This document shows, one piece after another, positions 50,887-63,620 of a DNA stretch of 64,000 bases. The notes under the pieces are model-generated. The model was not told where the DNA came from. It worked only from the letters and a program-made list of their open reading frames with translations, and did no database searches. This DNA is from Helopsaltes ochotensis (Eukaryota; Chordata; Aves; Passeriformes; Locustellidae): contig VXBM01000017.1 of NCBI GenBank assembly GCA_013400155.1, forward strand, positions 1 through 64,000. The letters run 5' to 3'. The first letter of the stretch is position 1, and each line of letters starts with the position of its first letter. Both the position numbers and the translations under genes were made by a program.

Positions 50887-53800
50887 CTTCAGCCAGATAG
50901 AAAGAGACAGTTATTATGTGTTAATGGAATATCAGTGGAAAGTGCACTAATCAATAATTAATTTAATTAAGGTATATATGAGACAATATTGCTATATAAT
51001 TAACTGAAAACCACACAACACATGCATATTTAAATATTCATTAATAAGTTTGTTAGGAGTTTTGGATCATGCTGTTTTATGGATTTACATGACATATAAA
51101 ATTAAAAGCATTTTCCAGAGAGCTCCTGAAATACACATCAAATTCAGCTCTTAATGACTTTGACAGTTAGGTAGCAAATTTAGGCAATTGTAGCCCCACT
51201 AAGAAAGAGAGTGTGACATCTTGGAGGTAAAAATCTGCAGGAGAGTTGTTTTAACCTTTGATAGATGTGAAAAAAACCCTATGAGATGAAGTTACATGTG
51301 AGGAAACATACTCTACACCTGAAAAAATGTGCCTTAGAAAAGATTATGAATAATGGAAGTATTTTTTAAATTCCACAGCTAAAGCTGGATCATTCCACTA
51401 ACAAGATGTTCAGACACTCTACTTATTAAGGACTCTGTTCTGTTAATATTGATGAAGTTAGCTCATTTACTCATTGTGAATCACTTTTCATGCGAATTTA
51501 CCAATGAATATGCTATTTAAAGGTGCTGCTGATTTGATACATTTGCTAAACTTTTAAATTCCAAATAAATAATACTGTCATGTTCCCTCTGTGTTCAAAA
51601 TCCATTACAGTTTGTGTAATTAATGATTATTGGACCGAATAGTGACTATTTTTAGCAGGGTATTTCAAATCCATAAAGTTTTATAATTAAAATGACAATC
51701 TCTTCTTTGAATATACTAATCATATTCTATCTAACAGATGCTCTGCACAAAAGCTTGACTTTATTAAGAACTTTTAAAACTGAGGTACAAATCCGACTCT
51801 CAGATTGAGATTAAGTTAAAACTTCAAAATTGTTCATTGGTAATGAAAAATTTTTAAAGTTAAGTAACTGTCATGAAGAATTCTGGTGCTTTTAATAGTG
51901 GAGTCCAACCAGAGCTGGCAGATGGAATATTGAGAGATTCATAATACTGAAGTTTTGGAGAAAGACTTGACAACTATCTTACAGTAGCTGGCTAATTTTA
52001 AATGGCTTATATTTGGTGAGATTAATTTTCACCTTTATTACTTGCATTTTTACTATATGGTTGGAGGTAATTTAAGCTAATAACAGCTGGGAATTTTTTT
52101 AACATTTAATTGATATTGATATGATAGCTTGAAAAGTAGATTGAAATGCCACTCTTCCTTATTCTCTGGCCAACTTCTTTGAATCAGTACAACAAAATAT
52201 CATTCATTTTTTTACACATTTAGCAATACTGTTTTTTGCAATGGCATCATAAGGCAATATTTTATATAAGCATTCATTAATAAGTGTTATTATATTTCAA
52301 GGGATGCTACTTATATAGAACCACACACATATACTGTGAAAAAAATGTATAGGTCTTCTTTTCTACACTGTGTAAGAGGAAAGATTGCAAGCATTCTATT
52401 TCAAAATGGTATATATTCATTATACATTATTTATTCTGAATAGCTTATTTTTACAAATTAGTTGAGCAATTTCTCCACCATCTACTCTCCACTTTGTTAA
52501 ATTACACACTTCAAACCCTGGTCAGTAGTTTCTGAAAGCTGTTAATCACAGTACTAGTTAAGACTGATTTTGAAACATATTTTTCAGAACCTCAAATTCC
52601 TATTCAGTTTCTAAGTTACTCCCTCGACATCTGAGCCTGTTATTGAAAGAGAAAAGTACCACTGGAAATTGCAGTGTTACAATATTATAACTTCACAGTG
52701 GAAACTGAAGAACCAGCAGAGCTGTTTTCTGACCTCTGTTGGAGTTCATGCCTGCGAAACTCAGGTGTGATCTCACAACATGGGTGCATGAAGAACACAT
52801 CCAAAATGGAAAGCTTTGTCATGCTCCCGGGTCTGCTGAGCAACCACAGACACAGCCCTCAGCTGGCAAATGCAGGGCTTCTGGTAAGCTCCTGCCTCTG
52901 GCGGTAGGGACATTTTCCAAGGTAACTGCTCTCCCAAATTTGAGTCCCCATAGCATTCAGCATTGTCCTCAGTATGAAATATTTGCATTTTAAGAATGTT
53001 CCTCTCTTGCTTAGTTCTGTTAAGCTCCAGCTTGCCTATTTAGGTCTTCATTCAGTAGTAATTGCAACTCTTTTACATACAGTTAATTTTTCACCTCAGT
53101 GTTTTCCCCTGCAAGGTGTCTTAAAATGCTGCACATACTGCTTCAGTACAAAAAAAATTTCTTCCTATCACTACAGAGACAGCAATCTTTGAGCACTCAT
53201 GGCTCTAATGGCCCTCAGTGTGAGACAGGGAACTCAGATGTCACCTGAAATTCATCTAATAGTAATTTCAGTACTCTGCCTGAGCTGAATACTTAATGTA
53301 CCTGTCACCTTCTCAAAATCACATTTAGCATAGGGAAAATTATGTATACGTGTGACTTCATCACTCCAGGAAGACTAACACATTCAGGGAGAGTTGGGCA
53401 GGAGTTCCATTCAGAAGCAGCAATGTGGTAGACAGAGGCGAGCTACCTCCTCAGCGCGTTTTGGCAGCCAGAGGTTAGCACTTAACCACTGAGCACAGAT
53501 ACTTGTTCCATTTTTCTCTTGTTACTTCTTCCACCAGCACAATTAGACTCCTCTTTTGGAGTCCTTATCTGTTCTGGTCAGTCCAGTCAGTGATACAAAA
53601 ACCACAGAGATCTCATTCCCTCTGTAAGGAGCTTAATAGAACCAAACCTATTATTTTGCGCAAAAAAGGTTCATCCACAGTTGAAACTTCCCAAAAAAGT
53701 AGTGTCTCAAGAACCACTTAAAAATATAATTCTTAATATTTTACTACAGTAATAATGCCCACAAGGTTGTTACAGTAAATTAAATTTGACATAAGGGAAT

Positions 53801-56800
53801 TGTGTGGATATTAGCTAAATGCGAAATAATGATACAGTCATACAATTTCCACCTGTGAGTTTTGCTGTAGCTCTCAGGGTTCTATTCTGTCTCTTGACAC
53901 TGGAGTCTAGTATTGGGATAAAACCTATGGAGAGGCAAGCTTTTTTCCATCTTTCCATTGCTGACATTGGGCCTGAAAACCTAAGACAAGCATAACTTTG
54001 CTTCCAGACCGAACTAAATTAAACTCCTTCTCTGAGATAAAACAAGGCAGCAAATCTGGGCAGTTTATTTTCATGCTTTGCAGCAACTGGAGCAACACAC
54101 AGCTCTTGGTGACCCATGTCAGAAAAGACAGGCTTTTGCACCAGTCTCAAGATATATTTGTTTATACTTGTTTGTCATGAAGCTCATGGTATAACTGAAA
54201 TTCTATAAAAGTAGTGACTGGTAGATGGTGTTTTGTTCTTCCTGCCCAAAACAGCCTCCCTGCTCATTTTCCTTTTCCAGGGCTTAATGGCCATTTAAGA
54301 TATGTTTCTAAACTTGACCGTCATTTTTTTTCTCATTTCAGGAAGAGCCTCCTCTTTAAAGAATCATGGGAAGTGTGAAATCAAAAAAATATTGAAAGGC
54401 ATTGAAAACATTGCAGATTGTTATTATTATTACAAAAGATTCTATTATTTGTTATCTTTTTGTAAGTGAAATATCTTCTGATGAAGAACTGCAACATGCC
54501 ACGTCATACATAGAGCCTCGTAAGACTTTGGCCTTACGGTTAACATTTTTAATGTGCATTGACAAAACAAAAAAGGGCCTTCCCGATCAGTCCAACCCCT
54601 TTTGTTAACACAAATAGACAAATGTCCTTCTTGCAGTTCTAGCATGTGAGGCTGTGATGTGGCTTGCTCTGTCCCGACTTCCTGTTTTAGGCTCCAGTTC
54701 ATAATCCATCGTGGGCAGCTGTGAGGAGGCAGGTCTATTTCCATTTCTGCTGCCAATGTATCTTAAATGCTCTGTTATGATGCTACTTAGAGTAAACATA
54801 GCATCAAATATATATTACTGCCCAGAAAGAGTTTAACTATAAAAGCTGGGGGAAGGGGGAGGGAAATCTTCAATTTTCTTACTTTTCAAACCTAAGGATA
54901 GTGACGTGACATTAGTCCAATTTACTGAGTATAAAACTAAATTAAATCAATGCTTGAAGCTTTCCTTGAATATGTCTCAAATTCAGTTCATCTACCATTA
55001 TTGAAAAGTATCACATTTAAGTCTTAATAATTTTTTACACTAGAGTGCTATTAATGTCATCATTATTATTATACTTCCCTATCTTCAATATATTATAGCT
55101 ATTAGAATTCAAGTGCAAAAATCAATGGGAAATTTGTATTTGATATAAAATATTCTAATCTATTACAATTAATTTCTTTTCCTGCATTATGTTAATGACC
55201 CTCTTCCCCACCTGGGAAGAAACCCCTGTTGAATTCCTGACTAGATTTAGATCTAACATTGGTTCCCCAGAGTGCAAATCTTTAGTAAAAATTCCATATT
55301 TAATGTATCTTTTCTTCTGGCTTTTGTACATAAATCACAGCGGGAAATATTAAGTGAAAGGTTTGGTTTGACCAAAAGGTTTAGACTACAGAAGATACCT
55401 GTTTTTGAAAGATATTTTCTTTCATGAAATAAAATAATAAAAAAAACCGAACTCCCTCAGCTCTTGCCCATGGGCAATTAAGCTGTACATATGCTATTTC
55501 AAGATTAAAAGCAGCACTGAAAACCCAGTCATGATTGACTGTGCAACAGTTATATACATATCTAAAGAAATATCTTTGACATAGTTATGTTTCAAGAATT
55601 ACCTCCTTCTCTTCCTAGATTGGGGAGAATTTTTCATACTTTCTTTATTGAGGAATTATTTTGAATAAATTATCAGTTATTTTTTAAGAACCTACATGCC
55701 ACTGAAAATTTTAGTGTTTGTTTTAATCATAGCAAAGATTCTTTTAATTTCTTGACATCAACATCATACTACTAAAATTTTCTGGCTTTTCCAGACCTTT
55801 TTCTAAATGTTAGAGTAAAATAATTTGCATCAATTACCGCCATTTGTACCATTTTATGCAAGTCTTCATTATCTCTGCTTTTACTCTCTCATTTTTTCCT
55901 CCAATATTTCTCACACAGATGCATCTCACAGAGCGTGGTCATAAACCCTGGTCAGTCCAGGAAGCCTCCTTTGCAACTACGACAAAGCAAGAGGAAACCT
56001 TCAGTCTCAGACATCTCAGAGAAAATAGAGAGTCATAGAAATGTCTATGTCTGCTTCATTCAAATCTGAATATGACCCATTCATGAGTGGCACTTTCATT
56101 CTGACAGGCTGGGCATTAGGAAAAGAGCCATAATTTAGTCCAGCTCAGATACCGCTAAATTTAACAAAGCTGTCAAATGGACAGATAATTTTCTGCCACG
56201 TGGTGATTTGATCCATACAAAGGTAAACTAAAGTTGGGGACATATATGCTAGTGATGGGGTTATTTAATGGTTAATAAGGGACATCTAGACAAAAATTAG
56301 CAGAGAAAATAGTTTCTACAATTATTAACTGAAGACTAGATAATGAATGCTAGGTAAAAAATAGTTAAACTAGTGAAAAATTACCAAGGGAATTAGCTAA
56401 TAATTAACCCAGAAAAGAAATTAATTTGTGTAGGTTACCTTAAAAGTAGCTAATGTTTAAATCTGGTTATGGGTGGTTAACATGCATTGAAGTGACAAAG
56501 TGATCAATGAATGAAAAAGTTAATGATTGATGGGGATATACCAATTAAGCCAGGTTAATAATTAAGGAGTCATTAATTAGCTGAATAGCTTGGTGAAGAA
56601 CTGCAGCTTCTTAACTGAACAAATATACTTTTTCTTTTAATATTATCATAGCTTGAATGACTCTTGGATTTACATTAGTTCTGCCAATTTTAAGCAAACA
56701 TTTCAAGTTTTAGAGTGCTGAGATACATAAAGACTTTATTTATTTATACACATCACAGCTCATTGTTCACTCTTGGGAATGTGTATTTGATAAACGAAAA

Positions 56801-56940
56801 CAAAATTATTTTGAAATACATGTTGCTATTTTCCCCAGCCAAATTAGAAACATCTTGCCCTTATGTTCAACAAACACAACGGGGTGTTCATATTTAAAGA
56901 TTTCTACTTACGTATGTGCAGCTTGTCAGGTAGTTTATGA

Positions 56941-57040
56941 ATATTTACATATTAATTGGTCTGACATCTGTCATAATTGCATATTAATTATTTTTGTTTT
57001 AATCAGATAATTGATTTATTATACTGCTGTCTGCAATTCT
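56941..57040. promoter_or_regulatory. Possible homeodomain/POU motif cluster
   Basis: Within 100 bases there are two CATATTAATT words, a POU-like AATTGCATATTAAT, TAATCAGATAATTGATT, and CTGACA/CTGTCA words resembling TALE-factor sites. Seen: the motif density. Inferred: an enhancer-type element. AT-rich background makes chance plausible. Confidence 0.25.
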
Positions 57041-60000
57041 AGGGGAACGTCCCTGAGGGACAATGCATGCATACACACAGATTAGGTCTTCTGCCTACAG
57101 TACTCCTCTACTGATGATCTGAAGAAGTTTTGCTCCTGGTTATTTTTTAGTAGAAAGATGCATTTTAGAATTTGATTTAGTGCTTGTCAAGTCTTAGCTG
57201 AAAGACATCCATTGACTTCAGTGAGCTTCAATTCAGGCCTGTAGTCAATGTAACAAAGCATTTCTGGAAAAGCAGAATGACAAAAATCAATGGGTTTTTT
57301 GATTTTGGATCAATGGACTATTACAATTTCAGTACATAAATTATACAGGAAGAGGAGGTTAAGTTACGGATGTGGGAGAGTAGCAGACTCTGCATCAGAA
57401 AGAGGCACTGATTCTGCATAGAGACAGTAAACTGCAAATGAACAGAAACAATGTTCAGATTCTTAATTTACTGAAAATCAACACTTAAAAGGAATTAACT
57501 AAATAGATGAACTTCACTAAACTGTATGTGTGCTTTCTGATGAGACAAAAATGTGTTGTGCAGTGTCAAAAAACCAGGTCACATATATCACTGTAGTGTA
57601 GCAATGGACTGTAGGAAATATATCCAGGAAAACTCTTGAACTAGGCAAGGAAATGGTACAGCTTGCTTAAACCCAACCAGCTCATGAAAATCTGAGAGCC
57701 TGTTAGAACAGAGCTCTAACACTGTAGATTGCTATGAGAGCAATGACATGCTGACCACTTGACAGAAGTATAAACATTTTCAAAAGAAGGTTCTCCCACC
57801 CAAATCTGGCTGATTCCAGACAAAGAAAAAATCCTGAATTTTTAGCACCTTCCCACTCCTGAAGTGGGAATGAGTGGGAAGAAAGAAGTGTTTGGATTAC
57901 TAGCACAAGAAAACCCGTCCACTGCTCCCATAAAAAGCCTGCTCATGATATTCACATGACATGAGTCAGCCTAGAGCACCCATTTCTCCTCTTTGGGAGA
58001 GGGGGAGAAGAAGGAAACAAATCCAAAGGTGATCCCATGCTAATGCTGTAATAAGGCATGGCAGAGGAAACTGGAGATGGAAAGCAAATTGCTTCAGAGA
58101 GATCATTTTCATGTTCAAAGCAATGAGCATCCAACAATTTGCCAGTTGTGGCTCATCTGTTGCCTAAATCTCTCCCCACTTTCCCCCAAAAAGGTTCATT
58201 TTATCCAACATCACTCTTATAAACATAAAGCTAACTGAAGTTTCAACCATTTGAAATCCAGATGCACAAGTAACTGCTTATCTGAATCTCCGCCACGATA
58301 TGAAAGGCAGGAATGAGAAAAGCCTCAGCAATATTCTGTCATTACCACATGGCAATTAGACTACTATATATATTTCACTTGACATTTCATTGATATAGCC
58401 ACTTCCAGTAAGTTGCACTACATCTTTGAACTGGCCTATCCTAACAGAGTCTAGCATGGATTTGGATTGGCATCAATATCACTTCAAGCCCTGCCAGGTC
58501 CCTCAGCCATCCCATTTGTAACTTTCACATCATTTCTCATTCACAGTTTAGACCTTAAGCAGAAAGGAACTGCATGGCAGCCTGCCAAAAGAAGTGTTTA
58601 TTGTTTATAAATTATGAACAACGTGTATATTTCTGCAATTGGCAGTTTCTATCTCAACCAAAGCAAGCTTTATTTATAGAAAATTAGAACATCTTGTTTT
58701 GTCCTATGTTACGGCAGATTGTCTTAGATGAAACAAAACCCATGTATGAGCCTCACTAAAAACTAAGGTTTAGTTTGTCCAGACTCAAAGGGTACATTCG
58801 AGTTCTTGCTTTATTAAAAATTATTATCACTAATTAGGATACCGAAGTAATATTTTATACATATCTAGTGGGAACCTGGTTACTTTTCATGACATCTGCA
58901 ATTTTTCTAAATAAGCCTCAATGTTTGTAACATTAAGGCTTTAGTGCAAATCTACAAATGGAAAATGGCATATCAGATACTAAATCTGAATGCTGAAAAT
59001 ATTAACTGATTTTTTTTTAATTATTCTGCTGCACTTTATGGAACACCATCAAATTCATTTCATCTAAATGTGATATCAGAAATCCACACACAAAAAATAG
59101 GTTCACTGATTTCCTGGTTTTCTTTTTAAAATCTTGTTTTGTTGTTTTGTTTGTTATAAAGAGATTCTAAAGGATCACAAGAGTGAGCTGTTATGAAAAT
59201 ACCTGCAGTAGTGATAGAAATACTGGGGAGCTCTGCAGTATTCAGTTCCAAATAAAACTGTGAAAGAGTGAATTCTGTTCCTGAGAGCAGAGTTTAACAA
59301 TATTTGAAAATATGAGAAACAATTACCTGCTGCATTGATAAATATCTTGAGAATATCACGACAAAGTATTGTGATTTTTTTCAAGAATGGGCACAATATG
59401 TTTTTTTTTCAAAGCTAACTTATATCTGAAGTGTATCTTGGCCACATAATACAAGTTTAAAGCAATCACCTATACAAAGAAAAAGCTGGAATGGAAGTTG
59501 GAAACAAATGGAATAGAAGAAAAGGAAGGGGAGAATAAAAGGAAAAGACAGAGAGAGAACAAAAGTATCTTAAGCCACTCTCACCCTGTCTTTCTGCAAG
59601 TTGTAGAAGACAGATGACCAGGAGAGAAATGGAAGAAAGAAGGACTGGTTTGGAAGCTTATGTAATACAGCATGGAACAGCCAGGAGTACGAGTCCTCAG
59701 AGAGTTTTGTAAGGAGGCTGCTGGGACAGGCATTTGTTCCCTTTCTGCTGTCAGGAGGCACAGCCCCACACTGCTGCACCTCACGGCCACGAGCCTCATT
59801 GCATCACTGCTCTTCAAACTGACGGTACACAAAACAGCTTTAGCTGCTCTTTGAGTGGTTTTTTGTGGGTTTTTTTTTTCCTTTGGCCTGGCATCAAGGA
59901 GACTATGGGAGCAATGGTGAGTGTGGGAAGCACCTGTATGATAGTAGAGGGGAATCCATGATTACAAAGGAAATCTCTCCCCCAGTTTCAGAGCACAACA

Positions 60001-61397
60001 GAGATGAAAGTGACCCAGACTGGGAGTTGGTCTTTTTGCCAGCCCACCCAAAATACAGTTCTGGGGCAAGCAGAGCACCATCACACTGTGCACAGACCCT
60101 TCTGCAAAAGGTTTCTGGAACTAGAGGCTGGCATGTTCCCACACATCCCAGAGAAAGGCCAGGCTCACCCCAGCTCTGCAGGTGGTGCAGGGCAGGAATG
60201 GAGGGGTATGTAGAATGGTGGAGCATGAAACCCACCTTGCCCTAGCTGCAAAACAGCTGACAAAAATGAAGAAGGGATTTAGGAGTTAACAGAATGAGGG
60301 AGAAGGTGGGAAAGCAAGATCTGCAGGGACATGAACACCATGCCACAATACTTTTTGTACCTGTATTATGTTTTGTTCTCATATAGAAAAGTATGTCACA
60401 GCCCATCCCTTGTATTAGATAAATAAATCTGGGAATAATACCTTCTCTCTCTTCTCTACCAGCTTGACAGGTTTCATTTTAACACTATTTTCACCTCCAC
60501 CTTCCTGGAAAGTGAACTCAGAAGGTAGCTGAGCCAGAACTCCTTTCCCGAGATCAAACCAAGAGATAGATATGTACAAGAAATTAAGTGTGACTTATAT
60601 AAAATGTCACTTTTAGAGATATATCAGCATAACACAAGTCTGACTTTGCAGGATTTCCAGCCATACACGCACATACACTATTTTGTCCTACTCTCCGAAT
60701 ACACAATTTTAAGGAAATTGAAGACCAAAAGTTTTAACACCTTTTAGTTTCCATATGTATCAGCTGTGCACACTTGGAAATTTGTCTGTTACTGAGCACA
60801 CCTGGAGATCATGAGAGAGCACACAGCACTGAGACAGGGTTGTTCTGCCTGTGACATCGCATGACTAAAAAGGTATCAAATTTAAAGTTCTAAAAAAAAT
60901 TATAGGCCTTCTTACATGCCTCAGAATGTTTTAATATCCCTGCTGGGGTTTTCTAAGTGGCAGCTGTTTTAATTCAGACAGCATATTACTGCCCTTATAT
61001 CTCTGTCTCTCTGTGTGTCACATTCTCCACCAGAGGCAGCTACTGAACATATCTACACTTTGGTCTTATTTTGGCCCCATTTGATTCATTCGATCTCTCA
61101 GTAGCCAGTAATTATAGCTATATATATAACCTTTAGCTTTCCAGTGATATGTATGGTTACACCTCTCCTCTCTTCTGTAAAATCCTTTAGCTGAGTCTTC
61201 TGAATTCATTCCTCTTTCGGGGATAATGCATGTCTCAGTGTTTCTGCGAGGGTACAGATCAGGGGCTATGGTGCTAATTTAGCATCAGCATCACTACTGG
61301 AGAAACAGTTATACTCTGTATTGACTAATTTTTCTCCTGTGACTGTATTGAACCTGCTCCTCAACCTTTTCTTCACAGAATGCCATCACCATCTAAG

Positions 61398-61531
61398 TAA
61401 TACATCATCAGCGCAGTTCACTCTGATGATGTATTATACTAACATATCATTAGTGCAACAGCAGAGCAAGGCGCTTTGATGATGTATTAATGCAATACAT
61501 CATCGGAATGAGTCACTCCGATGATGTATAA
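61398..61531. repeat. Cluster of inverted repeats sharing the core TGATGATGTATTA
   Basis: Hairpin 1: TAATACATCATCAG (61398-61411) pairs perfectly over 14 bp with CTGATGATGTATTA (61423-61436) around an 11-base loop. The core recurs as TGATGATGTATTA at 61477-61489 and pairs over 11 bp with AATACATCATC (61494-61504) around a 5-base loop. That same arm also belongs to hairpin 3: ATACATCATCGGA (61495-61507) pairs over 13 bp with TCCGATGATGTAT (61517-61529). The loop of hairpin 3 is itself palindromic and contains TGAGTCA (61509-61515), so 16 of 17 pairs form across 35 bases. A degraded copy (AACATATCATTAG) lies at about 61441-61453. The arms begin and end near TA. No coding capacity. It could be nested copies of a tiny palindromic MITE-like element, a dimer-protein binding array, or a structured RNA. 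Confidence 0.85.
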
Positions 61532-62799
61532 CTCAAAAGATGGTACTACCCAGGGAAACATGGACATTCAATAAATCAGGGACAACATTAAAGAATAAAA
61601 TCTAGGACATCTTCTAGGGAAAAACAAAGCTCCAGAAAGCTTTGAATGAATGTAGCATGAGGTTTTCCTTAAAACAAAAACAAGCAAACGAAAATAGAAA
61701 GATAGAATACAAATTTTCACATGAATTTTACCAGAAATGTAGATTTCTGTAGAGCACCATGACATTCAAATTTGAATTATTTTCTGCAATGACACATGAT
61801 ATATGCAGGGCATTTTAAGTTAGTGGAAGATGATGTGATACAATTGGTAATATACTCACTTGAGACTTATCATATCCTAACAGGAAGCAGAGAAAAAGGG
61901 AATCAAATTCAAAAAAATCAAAATATTTTCCCTGAAAAAAAATAAGCTGAATTTTTTTTTAAAACTGCTAAAAGGAACAATTAAAATTTAGAGTTAAGAT
62001 TTACTACACACTTTACATAAATCTAACAAATCAGTCTAGTGACAGTAGTGCAAGCAGAAATGGCAAACTTTAAATAAGTATAGCACTGAAGATTAAAAGG
62101 CACTTAGCCATAAAGACTTATAAAAATATGCTAGTTCTGTAGATATAGCTAATAGGAAAAAAAACCAAAAACCCCACATATCTATGGATTTACACAACTG
62201 ATTTCAACCTACCAAATGCCAAATCCTAAATGCAGCAACAACTCATGAGAAAGCTACTAAATGCAATTCTGAGTTAGTTGCAAAATTTATAAGAAAGCTT
62301 GATTAACAACCTAAAAAAAAAAAAATCTGAATTGCAACATCCCGAACAAACCTAATATGAAATAACGCTGCTTCACTGATCAGAGAAAATGCATATTTTG
62401 GGAATAAAACAACCACAGTTTTTTCCTTACTTGTCCTGCAGGTTTTATGGCAGGGCCAGAAAACAACCGCAGTATGAAAATATCAGATAGCACTCTGCTT
62501 GAACAGGGAAAGACCTCTCTAGTGTTACATGTTTATTTTTGGGGTTTGTTACTCAAACAAACACCCGACTTTTGCTCACACATGCTTGCACATGCAGACA
62601 CCCTACCCACCACATACCTTAACGTGCTTAAAAGGGGGTAACTTCCGAGCAAGTCTTTTATTCCCTGAGACTATTGTTCAGCAACAGCTCTGCAAATCCC
62701 CCTGCCATGAGAACAGATAGATTTTTGTTGATGTTGTTTCGTTTTGTTTTAAATTGGCCTCAGCTGCATTTGATTGCTCCAAGCTTGTGGAGATTTTCC
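61532..62799. other. Non-coding, AT-rich sequence
   Basis: No gene or recognisable repeat was seen; A-rich runs occur at about 61935-61965, 62157-62177 and 62312-62325. Confidence 0.6.
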
Positions 62800-63620
62800 A
62801 GCTGAGGCCCTGAAATCCCCATTAGGATTTAACTCCTCGGTCTCACTTTCCCCAGCTCCCCAACTCCCAGTTCTGCTGATACAAATGGCGACTGTGCTCC
62901 TAAGTGTGCGTAGGAACGATAGAGAGAAAATCTCGGTGTTTAAGGGGTAACCCTGAGCCTTTGTGCTCCCTGCAGGCCCTGACTGCAGGCCTGCCTGAGC
63001 CCTCTCCGTGGCCCAAGCACAGTCCCAGCAGACCTCCATGGCTGTCATCACTCTGAGCAAAACTCTGGCAATTCCAGTCGTCTCAGTCGCTTTATGAAAA
63101 AAAAAAAAAAAATCACTTTTCTTGAAGCATTTCAAATAATTGCAGTCTGCGGAAGGAAAATATATTTAAAACGTATTGGAAAGACTCCTGAAGATGGAAC
63201 AGAGCTGGTAAATATTGATGAGAGAGAGGAAACAGGGCTGCTCTGCAGAGGTTTGTCTCCAAATATCAGCTTACTTCAGCCTACAGCCTGCACTTGGGGA
63301 TCAGCAGCCCCATCGCACCGGCCCCACACACAGCACCAAAGCTGGAGGTGCTGTGGGGCTGGAGAACCCCCCCACGCAGCCCTGGCCAGCTGGCATCCAT
63401 TCCGGGGGCAGTGGCCGCCTTTGGGGCACGCTGCACAGAGCCACAGAAAGAGCAGAGCCTCCCTCCCCTGCCCCTGCCCCTCCCCGGCTGCTGAGAATAA
63501 CGTGAGTAAATGTCACCGACTACAGCAAGCCGCAGCACTGCTGTTCGGGTTTAAAGGCAGGCTGCTGATTCAGGGCTGCAGGCCAGGCTGATGCTAGCCA
63601 CAGCGCAGGGCGTGCTGGGG
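62800..63620. promoter_or_regulatory. GC- and CpG-richer segment, possible CpG-island edge
   Basis: Base composition changes clearly from the AT-rich flank to C/G-rich sequence with recurrent CpG, especially at 63310-63600 (for example ATCGCACCGGCCCC, CCACGCAG, ATTCCGGGGGCAGTGGCCGC, CCCCGGCTG). A 16-base A run interrupts it at 63097-63112. Open frames are long here (165 codons at 63094-63591 +, 128 codons at 62749-63135 -) but overlap one another on both strands, as GC-rich DNA with few stops does. The 165-codon frame starts in the A run, giving a lysine string, and shows no domain. Seen: composition. Inferred: a promoter or first-exon neighbourhood of a gene lying to the right or on the minus strand. 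Confidence 0.35.

Larger units (their letters stand above)
46175..61397. other. Non-coding, strongly AT-rich region with TAAT-motif-dense stretches
   Basis: No gene is supported across 15 kb. Stretches at 50860-51060, 56230-56600 and 56941-57040 are dense in TAAT/ATTA and octamer-like words. Such composition is common in conserved developmental enhancers, but also in plain AT-rich DNA. The 59.5-60.3 kb segment is less AT-rich and contains open frames up to 126 codons (59865-60245 +) overlapping open frames on the other strand; none has recognisable domains. A possible CR1 scrap at about 54570-54600 was not accepted. Confidence 0.6.

Noticed and set aside
53470..53496. tRNA-like word GGTTAGCACTTAACC that might mark a tRNA-derived SINE
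   Set aside because: No matching A and B boxes and no cloverleaf could be drawn; it is only a short imperfect inverted repeat.
54568..54605. Possible CR1 minus-strand scrap (GGGCCTTCCCGATCAGTCCA)
   Set aside because: It resembles the CR1 3' core over about 30 bases only, without the terminal repeat or neighbouring CR1 words.
59865..60245. 126-codon plus-strand frame overlapped by a 110-codon minus-strand frame
   Set aside because: No domain, no splice context, and mutual overlap; most likely chance in a less AT-rich segment.
63094..63591. 165-codon open frame on the plus strand, the longest without Ns
   Set aside because: It starts within a 16-base A run, has no recognisable domain, and overlaps several open frames on both strands in GC-rich DNA where stops are rare.
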